Source: an uncultured Atopobiaceae bacterium (GTDB taxonomy: Bacteria > Actinomycetota > Coriobacteriia > Coriobacteriales > Atopobiaceae). From it: 14,836 nucleotides of DNA. How positions within the stretch are numbered: the stretch's first letter is position 1; every line of letters begins with the position of its first letter. Position numbers and translations under genes: made by a program. The DNA lies in assembly GCA_947303905.1 (NCBI GenBank), contig CAMYZR010000009.1:1-14836 (forward strand). The letters are read 5' to 3'. Under the pieces are notes generated by a model. It did no database searches, was not told where the DNA came from, and saw nothing but the letters and a program-made list of their open reading frames with translations. Positions 5,932-13,368 of the stretch are shown here, piece by piece.

Positions 5932-7034
5932 CGCAGCTGCCAAGCGATGAGCAGGTCGACCACAAGCCCATAGGAGCGCACGCCCGAGCTCTCGCCAAAG
6001 CTCTTGAGGTAGGTGTCGTTGACGGTGGTGCCCACCTTCTCGAAGGTGCCCTCATAGGCATTGTAGGCCTCGTGTGTCGCCAGACGGTCTGCCCACACGA
6101 GGACGACGCCCTCCCCTGCCTCGCCTTCCGCTGCATCCTGCAGCAGCTGCACGGCACGCTCGCCATCTGCGTTATAAAGCGCGTTCCAGCAGTATACAAA
6201 GGCGTTATAGGCGCCTGAGTAGCGCAGGCGCACGTCATCGCTCGCCGCACATGCGAGATAGGCGGCAAAGTTGGCTTCCTGCTCGCTGGCCAGCCCCAGC
6301 CGATGGGCCGCCTCGTGGCACATGACAAAAGGCAGGTCAGCTGGCGGGTCGTTAAGCGGTACGCCCGACTCCCCCGTCGGCGCCCAGAAGATGCCGGTGT
6401 GCCCGCTGTACAGGAGGGGCTCGCCAAACAGAAGGAGCGCCTTCACTGGGCGCGTCGACCCAGAGAAGATCGGATGACTCTGGGCGAGACCCGCATACGA
6501 CGCACCCGCAATGCCCGCAAGCTCGTAAAAGTCCTGCTCGGCGAGGGAGCCGTCGTCGTTGCGTGGCACCTCGGGCGCAAGCGATGCCGCTTCGGTCAGG
6601 TAGTGCTCGGTTGCCGTTGCCAGCTCGTCGGCGGAATACTCCCGCACCTCAAGGCCGAGCTCGCCGGCCAAAGGCGGCGCGTAATGGTTGAGCGCCCAGC
6701 CCGCCACAAACGAGAACAGCGTCAACGCCGCAGCCAAGGCTATCCAGGAGATCAATGCAAGCAGCCGCCCTCGTCCACGCAGACACCTGACCAGCGCAAT
6801 CACCGACAAAACAGCAAGCGTCACCACAAGCCAGTCCCAGAGGGCAAAGGGTGCCACGCTCGCCAGCGACGAAAGAAGGCCAATCCAGGTCTTTGACAGG
6901 CTGCGATAGGCGGGAAAGAGCGCGCCACCCCAGCGCGAGAAGGCTGCCATGAGCGAAGGGCAAGCGAACAAAAGCATGACGGAGACGACGAAGCGCCTGG
7001 CAACCCCGCGGTCTCTCTCGGCCTTGGCTCCCAC
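5928..7034 (-). CDS. DUF3810-family membrane protein, putative zinc metalloprotease
   Basis: A 368-residue protein with three N-terminal membrane helices (about 14-32, 63-83 and 91-114) and a C-terminal soluble domain. That domain carries CHEAAHRLGLASEQEANF at 239-256: an HExxH zinc motif (His240, Glu241, His244) with a downstream Glu (Glu253) in the EAN context seen in DUF3810 proteins. A metallopeptidase-like activity facing one side of the membrane is inferred; no substrate is known. The GTG at 7034 is chosen because it begins two bases after the stop of the preceding HAD gene, implying translational coupling, and leaves a basic segment (RDRGVARRF) before helix 1. No clear ribosome binding site is visible. 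The ATG at 6977 is the alternative and would cut into helix 1. The 3' end overlaps cysE by four bases tail to tail. Confidence 0.82.
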   Translation of the reverse strand: MGAKAERDRGVARRFVVSVMLLFACPSLMAAFSRWGGALFPAYRSLSKTWIGLLSSLASVAPFALWDWLVVTLAVLSVIALVRCLRGRGRLLALISWIALAAALTLFSFVAGWALNHYAPPLAGELGLEVREYSADELATATEHYLTEAASLAPEVPRNDDGSLAEQDFYELAGIAGASYAGLAQSHPIFSGSTRPVKALLLFGEPLLYSGHTGIFWAPTGESGVPLNDPPADLPFVMCHEAAHRLGLASEQEANFAAYLACAASDDVRLRYSGAYNAFVYCWNALYNADGERAVQLLQDAAEGEAGEGVVLVWADRLATHEAYNAYEGTFEKVGTTVNDTYLKSFGESSGVRSYGLVVDLLIAWQLR

Positions 7035-7036
7035 GG

Positions 7037-7828
7037 CTAGAACAGCTCGCGCAGTATCTGGGCCAGTCCGTCGTCCCACACGGGCGGGCACACGATGTCC
7101 GCCTCCGCCTTGACCACGTCCTCGGCGTTGCCCATGGCCACGCCACATCCGCAGTAGCGAATCATCTCCAGGTCGTTGGTGCCATCGCCGAAGGCATAGG
7201 CGTCCTCGACGCCCAGCCCCAGGCGCTCGAGCGTCACGCCAATGCCCTTGGCTTTGGATATTGCCGTTGGATAGAGTTCGAAGGTGCCCTCTCCGCCATG
7301 GCTGTCACAGCTAATCTTTGGCCCCAGCACCTCGGCCACCTGGGCGATAACGGCAGGACGCTCCTCGGTGGGTATCATCGCCTCCATCTTGATGGCCTGC
7401 GGAAGCACCTGGTCCACGTCGAACTCGTAGGTGAAGATGCCCCCATACCCGCCGTCGGAGAAGAACTCCCGCATAGCACGGTTGGTCGGCAGCGTGTAGA
7501 TGTTGCGCGCACAGGCGATGAGGTACTCGTAGCCAAGCTCCTCGAGGAAGTCGATGACCTGATGCGCGAGGTCCAGGTCCATGCGCTCCTCGTAGAGCGA
7601 CTCGCCACCCATCTCCACGTAACCGCCGTTGAGCAGCACCAGGCCGTCGAAGCCGGGCTCCAGCAAGGTGGGTGTCAACAGCATGCGCGGCCGACCACTC
7701 GACAGAAAGATCTTGTGCCCAAGCCCCTGCACGCGCGCGAGCTCGGCGCGCACCGCAGGCGAAGGGCGCCTGACGTTGTGATAGCTGTCGATAAGCGTGC
7801 CGTCGACGTCAAAGAAAAGCGCTGCCAT
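7037..7828 (-). CDS. Cof-type HAD-IIB family phosphatase
   Basis: A 263-residue HAD hydrolase of subclass IIB, which dephosphorylates sugar phosphates, nucleotides or cofactors such as FMN or PLP. The motifs appear in order: DVDGTL at 7-12 (nucleophile Asp7, acid/base Asp9), SSGRP at 43-47 (motif II Ser), Lys192 in SKAKG (motif III) and FGDGTND at 213-219 (motif IV Asp215 and Asp219). The cap domain lies between about 80 and 185. The ATG at 7828 follows a GAGGG sequence at close spacing. The gene lies 115 bases downstream of the ABM-domain gene on the same strand and two bases upstream of the DUF3810 gene, with which it is surely co-transcribed. Substrate cannot be told from sequence. Confidence 0.92.
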   Translation of the reverse strand: MAALFFDVDGTLIDSYHNVRRPSPAVRAELARVQGLGHKIFLSSGRPRMLLTPTLLEPGFDGLVLLNGGYVEMGGESLYEERMDLDLAHQVIDFLEELGYEYLIACARNIYTLPTNRAMREFFSDGGYGGIFTYEFDVDQVLPQAIKMEAMIPTEERPAVIAQVAEVLGPKISCDSHGGEGTFELYPTAISKAKGIGVTLERLGLGVEDAYAFGDGTNDLEMIRYCGCGVAMGNAEDVVKAEADIVCPPVWDDGLAQILRELF

Positions 7829-7943
7829 GTCCCTCGTCCATTGTGAGAACCCCCATCCCTAATTGCAAAAGCTTAGCTGGTTTTGGAGATGCCCACAATG
7901 GCGGACACGGCAGCGCCACTGCTTGCAACTATGCTGCCATATG

Positions 7944-8585
7944 CTAGTTGAGCGAGCCCTTGTTCACGAGGGTGTCAGCCGTCAGCACGAAGAACTCCTT
8001 GCCAGCAACGATGTCCTCGGTCGCCGCGATGTAGTCCTTGAAGTGCTGGGTGTCGCGGTGCGCGGCGTAGGCCTTCGCACTGGCATAGACCTCCCAGAAC
8101 ACCCAGCGATTGGGGTCGTCAGCCAGCGTGGCGCCGTACATGACCAGCACGCCCGGCTCGACCTCGATCGCCTTGCGCATGTTGGCGGTGATGGCCGCGA
8201 CAAATGCCTCGTCGTTGCCCGGCTTGACGTCCACGAAGACCAGGTGCGGCTCGATCTCGTTGGGGCCATCCACAAAGAGCGGCTCGGACTTCTCAAGCAT
8301 GAGGCGCGGCGTCAGCGGGAACACCGCACGGCCGGTCAGCACCTGGCCGGCCATCTTGACGAAGGCGCCGAACTGCTCGGAGGCTGCATGCACGTTGTAA
8401 GCATCGTCGTCGGCGTAGACCTCGAAGACGTAGCAGGTCTTGGGGTCATCGGGCACATGGGTGCTGTACATGGCCAGCGTGCCCGGCTCGACCTTGATGG
8501 ACGTGGTGAGGTTGTGCGAACCGACCTCGATGAAAGCCTCCTCGTATGCCATGTCGCGCTCGAGCCTGAACAGACGGGTAATCAT
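7944..8585 (-). CDS. Tandem ABM-domain protein (putative quinol monooxygenase-like)
   Basis: A 213-residue protein made of two antibiotic-biosynthesis-monooxygenase (ABM, dimeric alpha-beta barrel) domains in tandem. The copies are offset by exactly 110 residues: EEAF 15-18 with DEAF 125-128, VEPG 32-35 with VEPG 142-145, FEVY 54-57 with WEVY 164-167, and His66 with His176. ABM proteins include cofactor-free monooxygenases of quinols and polyketides and heme-degrading enzymes; the VEPGxLxMY and WEVY patterns fit the YgiN-like group. A single chain holding two domains could form the barrel by itself. The start at 8585 follows AGAAGGAGA. The gene lies 56 bases behind an amidohydrolase, with no terminator seen between, so they are probably one operon. 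The oxygenase role is inference; in an anaerobe it may serve another reaction. Confidence 0.82.
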   Translation of the reverse strand: MITRLFRLERDMAYEEAFIEVGSHNLTTSIKVEPGTLAMYSTHVPDDPKTCYVFEVYADDDAYNVHAASEQFGAFVKMAGQVLTGRAVFPLTPRLMLEKSEPLFVDGPNEIEPHLVFVDVKPGNDEAFVAAITANMRKAIEVEPGVLVMYGATLADDPNRWVFWEVYASAKAYAAHRDTQHFKDYIAATEDIVAGKEFFVLTADTLVNKGSLN

Positions 8586-8641
8586 TTCGTTCTCCTTCTC
8601 TCGCTAAAACTCGAATGTCGAATCGTCCCATACGTCCAACG

Positions 8642-9550
8642 TCAGCCGATAAGGCGGCGGTAGTTGTCAGACCAGATGCCCTGACGTTGCCCATCGGTGA
8701 TGTGCATGTCATCGATGGCCGCGAGGATTTCGGCGGTGGCACCTGCAGGCAGGATGCCCAGCGGCGCGTCGGTGCCAAAGACCACGTGGTCGGCTCCGTA
8801 GTAGTCCACCGCCAGGTCGAGGGCGCGCGGGTTGCCCAGGATGGCCGTGTCCACGTAGAACTTGCGCATGTCGGCAGCCTGGTCGGCTGGCATGATGCGA
8901 TCGACGCGGCCCGCAAAGAAGGGCACCATGCCGCCCGCGTGGTGGCAGATGACCTTGAGGTCGGGGAACTCCTGCAGAAGCCCCGCCTGCACCATCTGCA
9001 TCATGGCCTGGGTGAGCTCGTACTCCCAGCTGAAGACCAGGTTGTTGTCAGGTTTGCGCAGGTCGAAGACCGGGTGCAGCCACGCAGGAGCCCCAACCTC
9101 GGCAAGCGCCGCAAAGAGCGGGCGGAAGTCGGGGTCGGCGATGCTCTTGCCCAGGGCGCGCGTGAAAATCTGCACGCCTACCACGTCGGGGTCGCTGGCA
9201 ACCTGCTCGTGCACGATGCGCACGGCCTCGTCGATGTTGTTCATGGGCACCATGAGCACCGCGGCCTCGAACATGTCGCGGTTTACGCGCAGCATCTCGA
9301 GAAGCTCCTCGTTGGCCATCGCGCAGAGCTCGGCGGCCTCCTCGGGACCAACGTAGTCCTCGGGCAGCGCGTTCACGTGGCTGATCACCTGACGCGTCTC
9401 GCCGTCCCAATGGGAGCGGCGCAGGTCCATGTTGGCCAGCACTGGGTTGTTGAAGAAGGCATAGCGCTCCGGAATGGCCGGCTCGACCTCGCGCATCTTG
9501 GCATAGAACCGCTCGGGCAGCACGTGAGCGAACACATCAATCTTGGTCAT
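8642..9550 (-). CDS. Amidohydrolase-2 / ACMSD-like decarboxylase family protein
   Basis: A 302-residue TIM-barrel protein of the amidohydrolase_2 family (PF04909), whose members decarboxylate or hydrolyse aromatic and related carboxylates (for example ACMSD and gamma-resorcylate decarboxylase). Candidate metal and active-site residues are His9 (DVFAH), His159 (WLHP), His203/His204 (ICHHAGGM) and Asp261 (FGTDAPLG). The usual HxH or ExH at the first strand is FxH here (Phe7, His9), so one metal ligand appears absent or replaced. GGGGGAG just upstream supports ATG 9550. It is the first gene behind a promoter overlapped by an 18-bp palindrome, with a TetR gene upstream and an ABM-domain gene downstream. 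Substrate is unknown; processing of an aromatic acid is a guess from family and neighbours. Confidence 0.85.
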   Translation of the reverse strand: MTKIDVFAHVLPERFYAKMREVEPAIPERYAFFNNPVLANMDLRRSHWDGETRQVISHVNALPEDYVGPEEAAELCAMANEELLEMLRVNRDMFEAAVLMVPMNNIDEAVRIVHEQVASDPDVVGVQIFTRALGKSIADPDFRPLFAALAEVGAPAWLHPVFDLRKPDNNLVFSWEYELTQAMMQMVQAGLLQEFPDLKVICHHAGGMVPFFAGRVDRIMPADQAADMRKFYVDTAILGNPRALDLAVDYYGADHVVFGTDAPLGILPAGATAEILAAIDDMHITDGQRQGIWSDNYRRLIG

Positions 9551-9586
9551 GAACTCCCCCCGTCTCTAGATGGGTTCCCAGCAAAT

Positions 9587-9615
9587 AGTATGGGCGCGCC
9601 TAGGCTTGGTGCCAA
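9587..9615 (-). promoter_or_regulatory. Promoter of the amidohydrolase-ABM operon
   Basis: On the minus strand TTGGCA (complement of 9610-9615, five of six consensus) is followed after exactly 17 bases by CATACT (complement of 9587-9592, four of six). It lies about 40 bases upstream of ATG 9550. The -35 box is inside the 18-bp palindrome at 9606-9623, an arrangement expected for repression. Confidence 0.55.
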
Positions 9616-9623
9616 GGCACCAA
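9606..9623. promoter_or_regulatory. Perfect 18-bp palindrome, candidate TetR operator
   Basis: TTGGTGCCAAGGCACCAA is a perfect palindrome (two 8-base arms and a 2-base centre) between the tetR stop and the amidohydrolase start. TetR-family repressors typically bind such palindromes next to their own gene. It covers the likely -35 box, so binding would block transcription of the amidohydrolase and ABM genes. Confidence 0.65.
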
Positions 9624-9664
9624 ATGCCAGCCGCATCCACAAATGGACGAAAGCGCCCGAACGT

Positions 9665-10243
9665 CTACCGCACGTAGGGATTGCCGCCGCCAGGCGCGTC
9701 GGCAAACAGGTGATCCATACCCAAGGCTCGCATGTGCACCGTCAGGTCAACCAGCTCCTCTGCGGGAACCGGGAAGCCGGAGAGTATCCACGAGAGGGCC
9801 ATCGAGGTGGAAGCGTCAGCATGGTACTCGGTGGCAAAGCGCAGCGCCTCGGGCATCGACTCATCACCCCAAAGCTGCTGGTGCCACGCCAGGTCGAAGG
9901 CGCGTGAGTGTTCGAAGAGGTGGTCTCGCAAGCAGTTCTGCCCACTCATCGCACAGGCCTGCCGCATGAAGGTGCCGTGCGCGTACATGCGCTCGCATGA
10001 CGCCAACAGGGACGCCCTGAAGTCGAACTCCGCACCTGCGGGCTCGAACTCGCTGATAATGAGCTTGTCGTAGGTGCGACAGATGAGGTCGAACTTGTCC
10101 AGAAAATGGTTGTAGAAGGTCTGGCGCGCCACGCCCGTGCGCTCGAGCAGCCGCTTGACGGTGATTCGCTCGAGCTGCTCACCCTCCTGCTCCACAAGCT
10201 CGAGCAATTCCTCCATGATCAGTCGTTCCACATCGATGGCCAT
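9665..10243 (-). CDS. TetR/AcrR-family transcriptional regulator
   Basis: A 192-residue protein with an N-terminal helix-turn-helix at about residues 27-47 (ITVKRLLERTGVARQTFYNHF), followed by an all-helical ligand-binding and dimerisation domain of the usual TetR length. The RQTFYNHF recognition helix resembles DhaS-like and similar TetR regulators. GGGAGGAG lies four bases before ATG 10243. The gene begins 38 bases after the stop of the GH1 glucosidase with no convincing terminator between, so it is probably co-transcribed with it. It is followed by a perfect palindrome at 9606-9623 ahead of the amidohydrolase operon, its likely target. The ligand is unknown; it may be a released aglycone or the amidohydrolase substrate. 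Confidence 0.9.
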   Translation of the reverse strand: MAIDVERLIMEELLELVEQEGEQLERITVKRLLERTGVARQTFYNHFLDKFDLICRTYDKLIISEFEPAGAEFDFRASLLASCERMYAHGTFMRQACAMSGQNCLRDHLFEHSRAFDLAWHQQLWGDESMPEALRFATEYHADASTSMALSWILSGFPVPAEELVDLTVHMRALGMDHLFADAPGGGNPYVR

Positions 10244-10281
10244 CAGGCTCCTCCCCTCCCAAAGCCACCAGCTTGGATTGC

Positions 10282-11748
10282 CTACAGGTCACCGAGCTCC
10301 TCGCCGTTGGTGGCGATGACCCGCTGGTACCAGTAGAAGCTCTTCTTGCGGCTTCGGTCGTAGGTGCCGTTGCCCTCGTCGTCGAGGTCCACGTAGATGA
10401 AGCCATAGCGCTTGGACATCTCGCAGGTAGACATGCTCACCAAGTCGATGCAGCCCCACGGGGTGTAGCCCATGACCTCGCATCCGTCCTCGATTGCCTC
10501 CGCGATGGCCGTGATGTGCTGGCGGAAGTAGTCGATGCGATAGTCGTCATCGATCGTACCGTCAGCGTTCACGGTGTCGTGCGCACCGAGGCCGTTCTCC
10601 ACGATGAAGAGCGGCTTCTGGTAGCGGTCCCAGAGCTCGATGAGCGAGAAGCGCAGTCCCTCCGGGTCGATCTGCCAGCCCCAGTCGCTCGTGGGCAGGT
10701 ACGGGTTCTTGACGCCGGTGGCGAGGTTGCCGCCCACCTTCTCGTGGCTCTCGGCGTCGACGCAGTCGACCATCGTGTTGTAGTAGGAGAAGCTCACGAA
10801 GTCCACCGGATACTGCGCGAGGATCGCCTCGTCGTCCAGGCCGAAGTCCACATGGATGCCCATGCGCTCCCAGTACTTCTTCACCCAAATCGGATAGGCG
10901 CCGCGAACCTGCACATCGGAGTAGAACATGTTCTCGCGGTTGCGCGCCTGTGCCTTGACCTGGTTGCGCGGGTCACAGTCGAGCGCGTAGGTGGTCGTCT
11001 TGGTGAGCATGCAGCCCATAAGGGCGCCCGGCACCATCTCGTGCAGCGCCTTGGTGGCGAGCGCCGAGGCAACAAACTGGTTGTGCACGCTCTGGTAGAC
11101 CATCTCCTCGCGCTTTTCGGCCGGGTAGCGCTCCGCGCAGTAGCCGATGGTGGTCCACGGGTGGCGGAAGACGGAGTCGATCTCGTTGAACGTAAGCCAG
11201 TACTTGACCAGGTGACCATAGCGTGCGAAACAGGTCTTGGCGAAGCGCACGAAGAGGTCGATCACGCGGCGGTCATACCAGCCGTCAAAGTGGTCTGCCA
11301 GGTAGACGGGCTGCTCGTAGTGGTGCAGCGTCACCAGCGGCTCGACGCCCTTCTCGCGCATGTAGGTGAAGACGTCCTCGTAGAACCTGAGGCCAGCCTC
11401 GAGCGGCTCCTCCTCCGTGCCCGTGGGGTAGAGGCGCGTCCACTGGATGGAGAGACGCAGGGTCTTAAAGCCCATCTCGGCAAAGAGGTCTCTGTCCTCG
11501 CGCCAACGGTGGTAGAAGTCCACGGCATGACGCTTGGGGTATTGATGCGTGTCCGTGGAGGCCTCGGCCTCCTTGACCTGCGCATCGGTGATGCCGTGCA
11601 GCGCCTGGTAGTCGGTCTTGTCCACGTCGGGTTTATAGGTGGTGCAGTCTGCTACCGAGAGGCCCTTGCCGCCCTCGTCCCAGCCTCCCTCGTACTGGTT
11701 TGCCGCCGTCGCACCGCCCCACAGGAACCCCTCCGGAAAACGTGCCAT
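10282..11748 (-). CDS. bglA: 6-phospho-beta-glucosidase, glycoside hydrolase family 1
   Basis: A 488-residue GH1 enzyme that hydrolyses 6-phospho-beta-glucosides (imported and phosphorylated by a PTS) to glucose 6-phosphate and an aglycone or sugar, in the cytoplasm. The N-terminal FPEGFLWGGATAANQYEGG (4-22) is the GH1 signature. The acid/base is Glu189 (TFNEID) and the nucleophile Glu384 (IVENGLG). Ser438 or Ser440 with Lys446 and Tyr448 (SMSTCEMSKRYGF) form the phosphate-binding set that separates 6-phospho enzymes from plain beta-glucosidases. Length is normal. ATG 11748 is chosen over the ATG six codons upstream because GGGAGGG lies five bases before it and MARFPEGFLWG is the family beginning. 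No PTS gene is in the window. The gene is divergent from the MFS carrier and leads into tetR. Confidence 0.95.
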   Translation of the reverse strand: MARFPEGFLWGGATAANQYEGGWDEGGKGLSVADCTTYKPDVDKTDYQALHGITDAQVKEAEASTDTHQYPKRHAVDFYHRWREDRDLFAEMGFKTLRLSIQWTRLYPTGTEEEPLEAGLRFYEDVFTYMREKGVEPLVTLHHYEQPVYLADHFDGWYDRRVIDLFVRFAKTCFARYGHLVKYWLTFNEIDSVFRHPWTTIGYCAERYPAEKREEMVYQSVHNQFVASALATKALHEMVPGALMGCMLTKTTTYALDCDPRNQVKAQARNRENMFYSDVQVRGAYPIWVKKYWERMGIHVDFGLDDEAILAQYPVDFVSFSYYNTMVDCVDAESHEKVGGNLATGVKNPYLPTSDWGWQIDPEGLRFSLIELWDRYQKPLFIVENGLGAHDTVNADGTIDDDYRIDYFRQHITAIAEAIEDGCEVMGYTPWGCIDLVSMSTCEMSKRYGFIYVDLDDEGNGTYDRSRKKSFYWYQRVIATNGEELGDL

Positions 11749-11753
11749 AGTAG

Positions 11754-11760
11754 CCCTCCC
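11754..11760 (-). promoter_or_regulatory. Ribosome binding site deciding the bglA start
   Basis: GGGAGGG on the minus strand lies five bases upstream of ATG 11748. An in-frame ATG at 11766 would place this site inside the coding region. Confidence 0.7.
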
Positions 11761-11955
11761 CCACACACAGCTGTCTTTCCGTTTGTGTCATATGCCTATG
11801 CTAGCAAGGGTCCGCCTCCCATGGACAAGCCCTTCGCCGCGAGGTCGACGAGCGCTCGGTGAGCAGGTGCCGCGCGTGGTGCAAGTCATTCGTTCGAGTG
11901 GCAGCCAAAACATGGTTCCATAAGTTCTACTAATGATTCTGAACTCATAATGCGA

Positions 11956-11985
11956 TTGATATCAGTGTCAGTTGTTGATTATCGT
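11956..11985 (+). promoter_or_regulatory. Candidate promoter of the MFS carrier gene
   Basis: TTGATA (11956-11961, five of six) and TATCGT (11980-11985, four of six) are 18 bases apart, ending 35 bases before the MFS ATG in an AT-rich patch (about 11891-12000) that contrasts with the GC-rich surroundings. The 272-base divergent interval 11749-12020 shows no gene. CATAAT at about 11945-11950 is an alternative -10 without a good -35. Confidence 0.35.
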
Positions 11986-12020
11986 AAGCATGACAAGATT
12001 GGCAAAGAAGGGACCAGTCC

Positions 12021-13268
12021 ATGAAGAGCAAGCTTCCGTACATCAAAGTGGCACTGTTCGTCTGCCTGATGGCCTGCGGCACGATGGGACTTCCCAATGC
12101 CTATGGCGTCTTCTACACGCCCATGGCGGATGGGTTGGGTGTTGGCCGAGGTGCCATCACGCTGCACATGTCCATCTCCAACCTCGCGATTGGCTTCTTC
12201 ACGCCGGTGATGTCACGCTCCATCGCCGGTGGCCACAAGATGCGTAACATCCTGACGGTGGCGTCGGCGCTCATCCTCGCGTCGGGTGCGGCCATCGCAC
12301 TTGCCCCGAACACGATGATCATGAACGTCGCCGCACTCATCCGAGGCATCGGCTTTGCCGCAGTATCGATGCTGGTCATCACCCTCTATATCGGCAACTG
12401 GTTCGACAAGGGTCGCGGCACCATCACGGGCATCGCGCTCTCGGGCTCGGGCATCGGCTCGGCCATCGCCAGCCCCATCGTCACCGCCTGTATCGAGCGC
12501 TTTGGCTATCAGATGGCCTACCTCGGCTACGTGGGGTTCACGCTGCTCACCATCCTGCCGGTGCTGCTTTTGTGCCCGCTGACGCCGCAGGAGGTGGGCC
12601 TTCTCCCGCTTGGCGCCGAGGAGAAGTCTGAGGGCGACGAGCAGACCGCTACCACGCAGGATGGCCTTGGCCTCAGCTTCCGCATGCTCACGCCCACCTT
12701 TGCCGCGCTCATCACCTTCGTGCTGAGCATCGTGCTCATCACCAGCCTTGCGGGCCACATGGCATCGCTCGCCCAGGACTACGGCTACTCTGCCCAGATC
12801 GGCGCGCTGTTGCTCTCCGCCTCCATGGTGGGCAACGTCTTCAGCAAGTTCGCGCTCGGCGCCACCGCGGACCGCTTCGGCGTGTTCAAGGCCATCATCT
12901 GCTCGCTCACCACCACCATCTGCGGCCTCGTCCTCATCCTCCTCAACTTCGGCGGACAGGGCGCCCTGCTTGCCTCCGGCTTCCTCTTTGGCACGAGCTT
13001 CTCCATCGGCTCCCTAGGAATCAGCCTGCTCACGCGCCATCTCTACGGCGACGCCCAGTACTCGACCGCCTACTCCACCATCTCGCTGGTCACGAGCGTC
13101 GCGTCCGCCATGGGTGTGACCGTCGCCGGCTTTGCCTACGACCTCACCGGCTCCTACGCCGCGCCGATCGCCGGCGGTATCGTCCTTGCGGGCATCTCGG
13201 CCGCATGCCTCGCCTACCTGCACTGGCGCGTGACCACCCGCCCGTGGGAGAAGAAGGCCAGGGCATAA
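12021..13268 (+). CDS. MFS transporter, OxlT/monocarboxylate-like
   Basis: A 415-residue major facilitator superfamily protein with about twelve hydrophobic helices and a charged cytoplasmic loop after helix 6 (around residues 190-215, EEKSEGDEQ). The start, with MGLPNAYGVFYTPMADGLGV in helix 1 and the following loop, and GNWFDKGRGTITGIALSGSGIGSA around helices 4-5 (WF..KRG-like A-motif variant) resemble the oxalate:formate antiporter and monocarboxylate branch. The second-half A-like motif GATADRFG lies near residue 280. Substrate is therefore probably a small carboxylate, exchanged or exported; that is inference. GAAGGGA seven bases upstream supports ATG 12021. It is divergent from bglA, which may share its control region, and ends at a strong hairpin. 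Confidence 0.88.
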   Translation: MKSKLPYIKVALFVCLMACGTMGLPNAYGVFYTPMADGLGVGRGAITLHMSISNLAIGFFTPVMSRSIAGGHKMRNILTVASALILASGAAIALAPNTMIMNVAALIRGIGFAAVSMLVITLYIGNWFDKGRGTITGIALSGSGIGSAIASPIVTACIERFGYQMAYLGYVGFTLLTILPVLLLCPLTPQEVGLLPLGAEEKSEGDEQTATTQDGLGLSFRMLTPTFAALITFVLSIVLITSLAGHMASLAQDYGYSAQIGALLLSASMVGNVFSKFALGATADRFGVFKAIICSLTTTICGLVLILLNFGGQGALLASGFLFGTSFSIGSLGISLLTRHLYGDAQYSTAYSTISLVTSVASAMGVTVAGFAYDLTGSYAAPIAGGIVLAGISAACLAYLHWRVTTRPWEKKARA

Positions 13269-13309
13269 CCAGGCAGAGTCTGCACGTCGCACGCAAGCGC
13301 AATACGAGA

Positions 13310-13348
13310 AGTGCCCGTCGATCCAATCGGTCCGACGGGCACTCTTTT
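13310..13348 (+). terminator. Intrinsic terminator of the MFS gene, facing the aldo/keto reductase
   Basis: AGTGCCCGTCG (13310-13320) pairs perfectly with CGACGGGCACT (13333-13343) across a 12-base loop, followed by CTTTTG on the plus strand. It lies between two convergent genes, 41 bases past the MFS stop and 20 bases from the reductase stop. On the minus strand the trailing sequence TCTCG is poor in T, so it best serves the MFS gene. Confidence 0.85.
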
Positions 13349-13368
13349 GTCAGTCTTTGCGTACGGGG

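Noticed and set aside
7829..7943. Possible terminator or separate promoter between the ABM and HAD genes
   Set aside because: Only weak stems (for example GGCAGC/GCTGCC with a long loop) without T-runs and no good -35/-10 pair were found, so it stays undecided whether HAD is in the same operon.
8615..9907. A 430-codon plus-strand open frame across three minus-strand genes
   Set aside because: It spans the amidohydrolase gene, the operator region and part of tetR in antisense, which a real gene would not do; no family is recognisable.
10244..10281. Possible terminator between bglA and tetR (CCAAGC and GCTTTGG)
   Set aside because: The stem is short with a bulge and no T-run follows, so read-through from bglA into tetR is more likely.
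10273..11862. A 529-codon plus-strand open frame opposite bglA
   Set aside because: The minus strand encodes an intact GH1 enzyme with all catalytic residues. The plus frame has a Val/Leu/His-rich composition typical of antisense frames and no start signals.
12213..12758. Minus-strand open frames inside the MFS gene
   Set aside because: Their products are charged, Arg/Ala-rich antisense translations, while the plus strand encodes an intact twelve-helix carrier.
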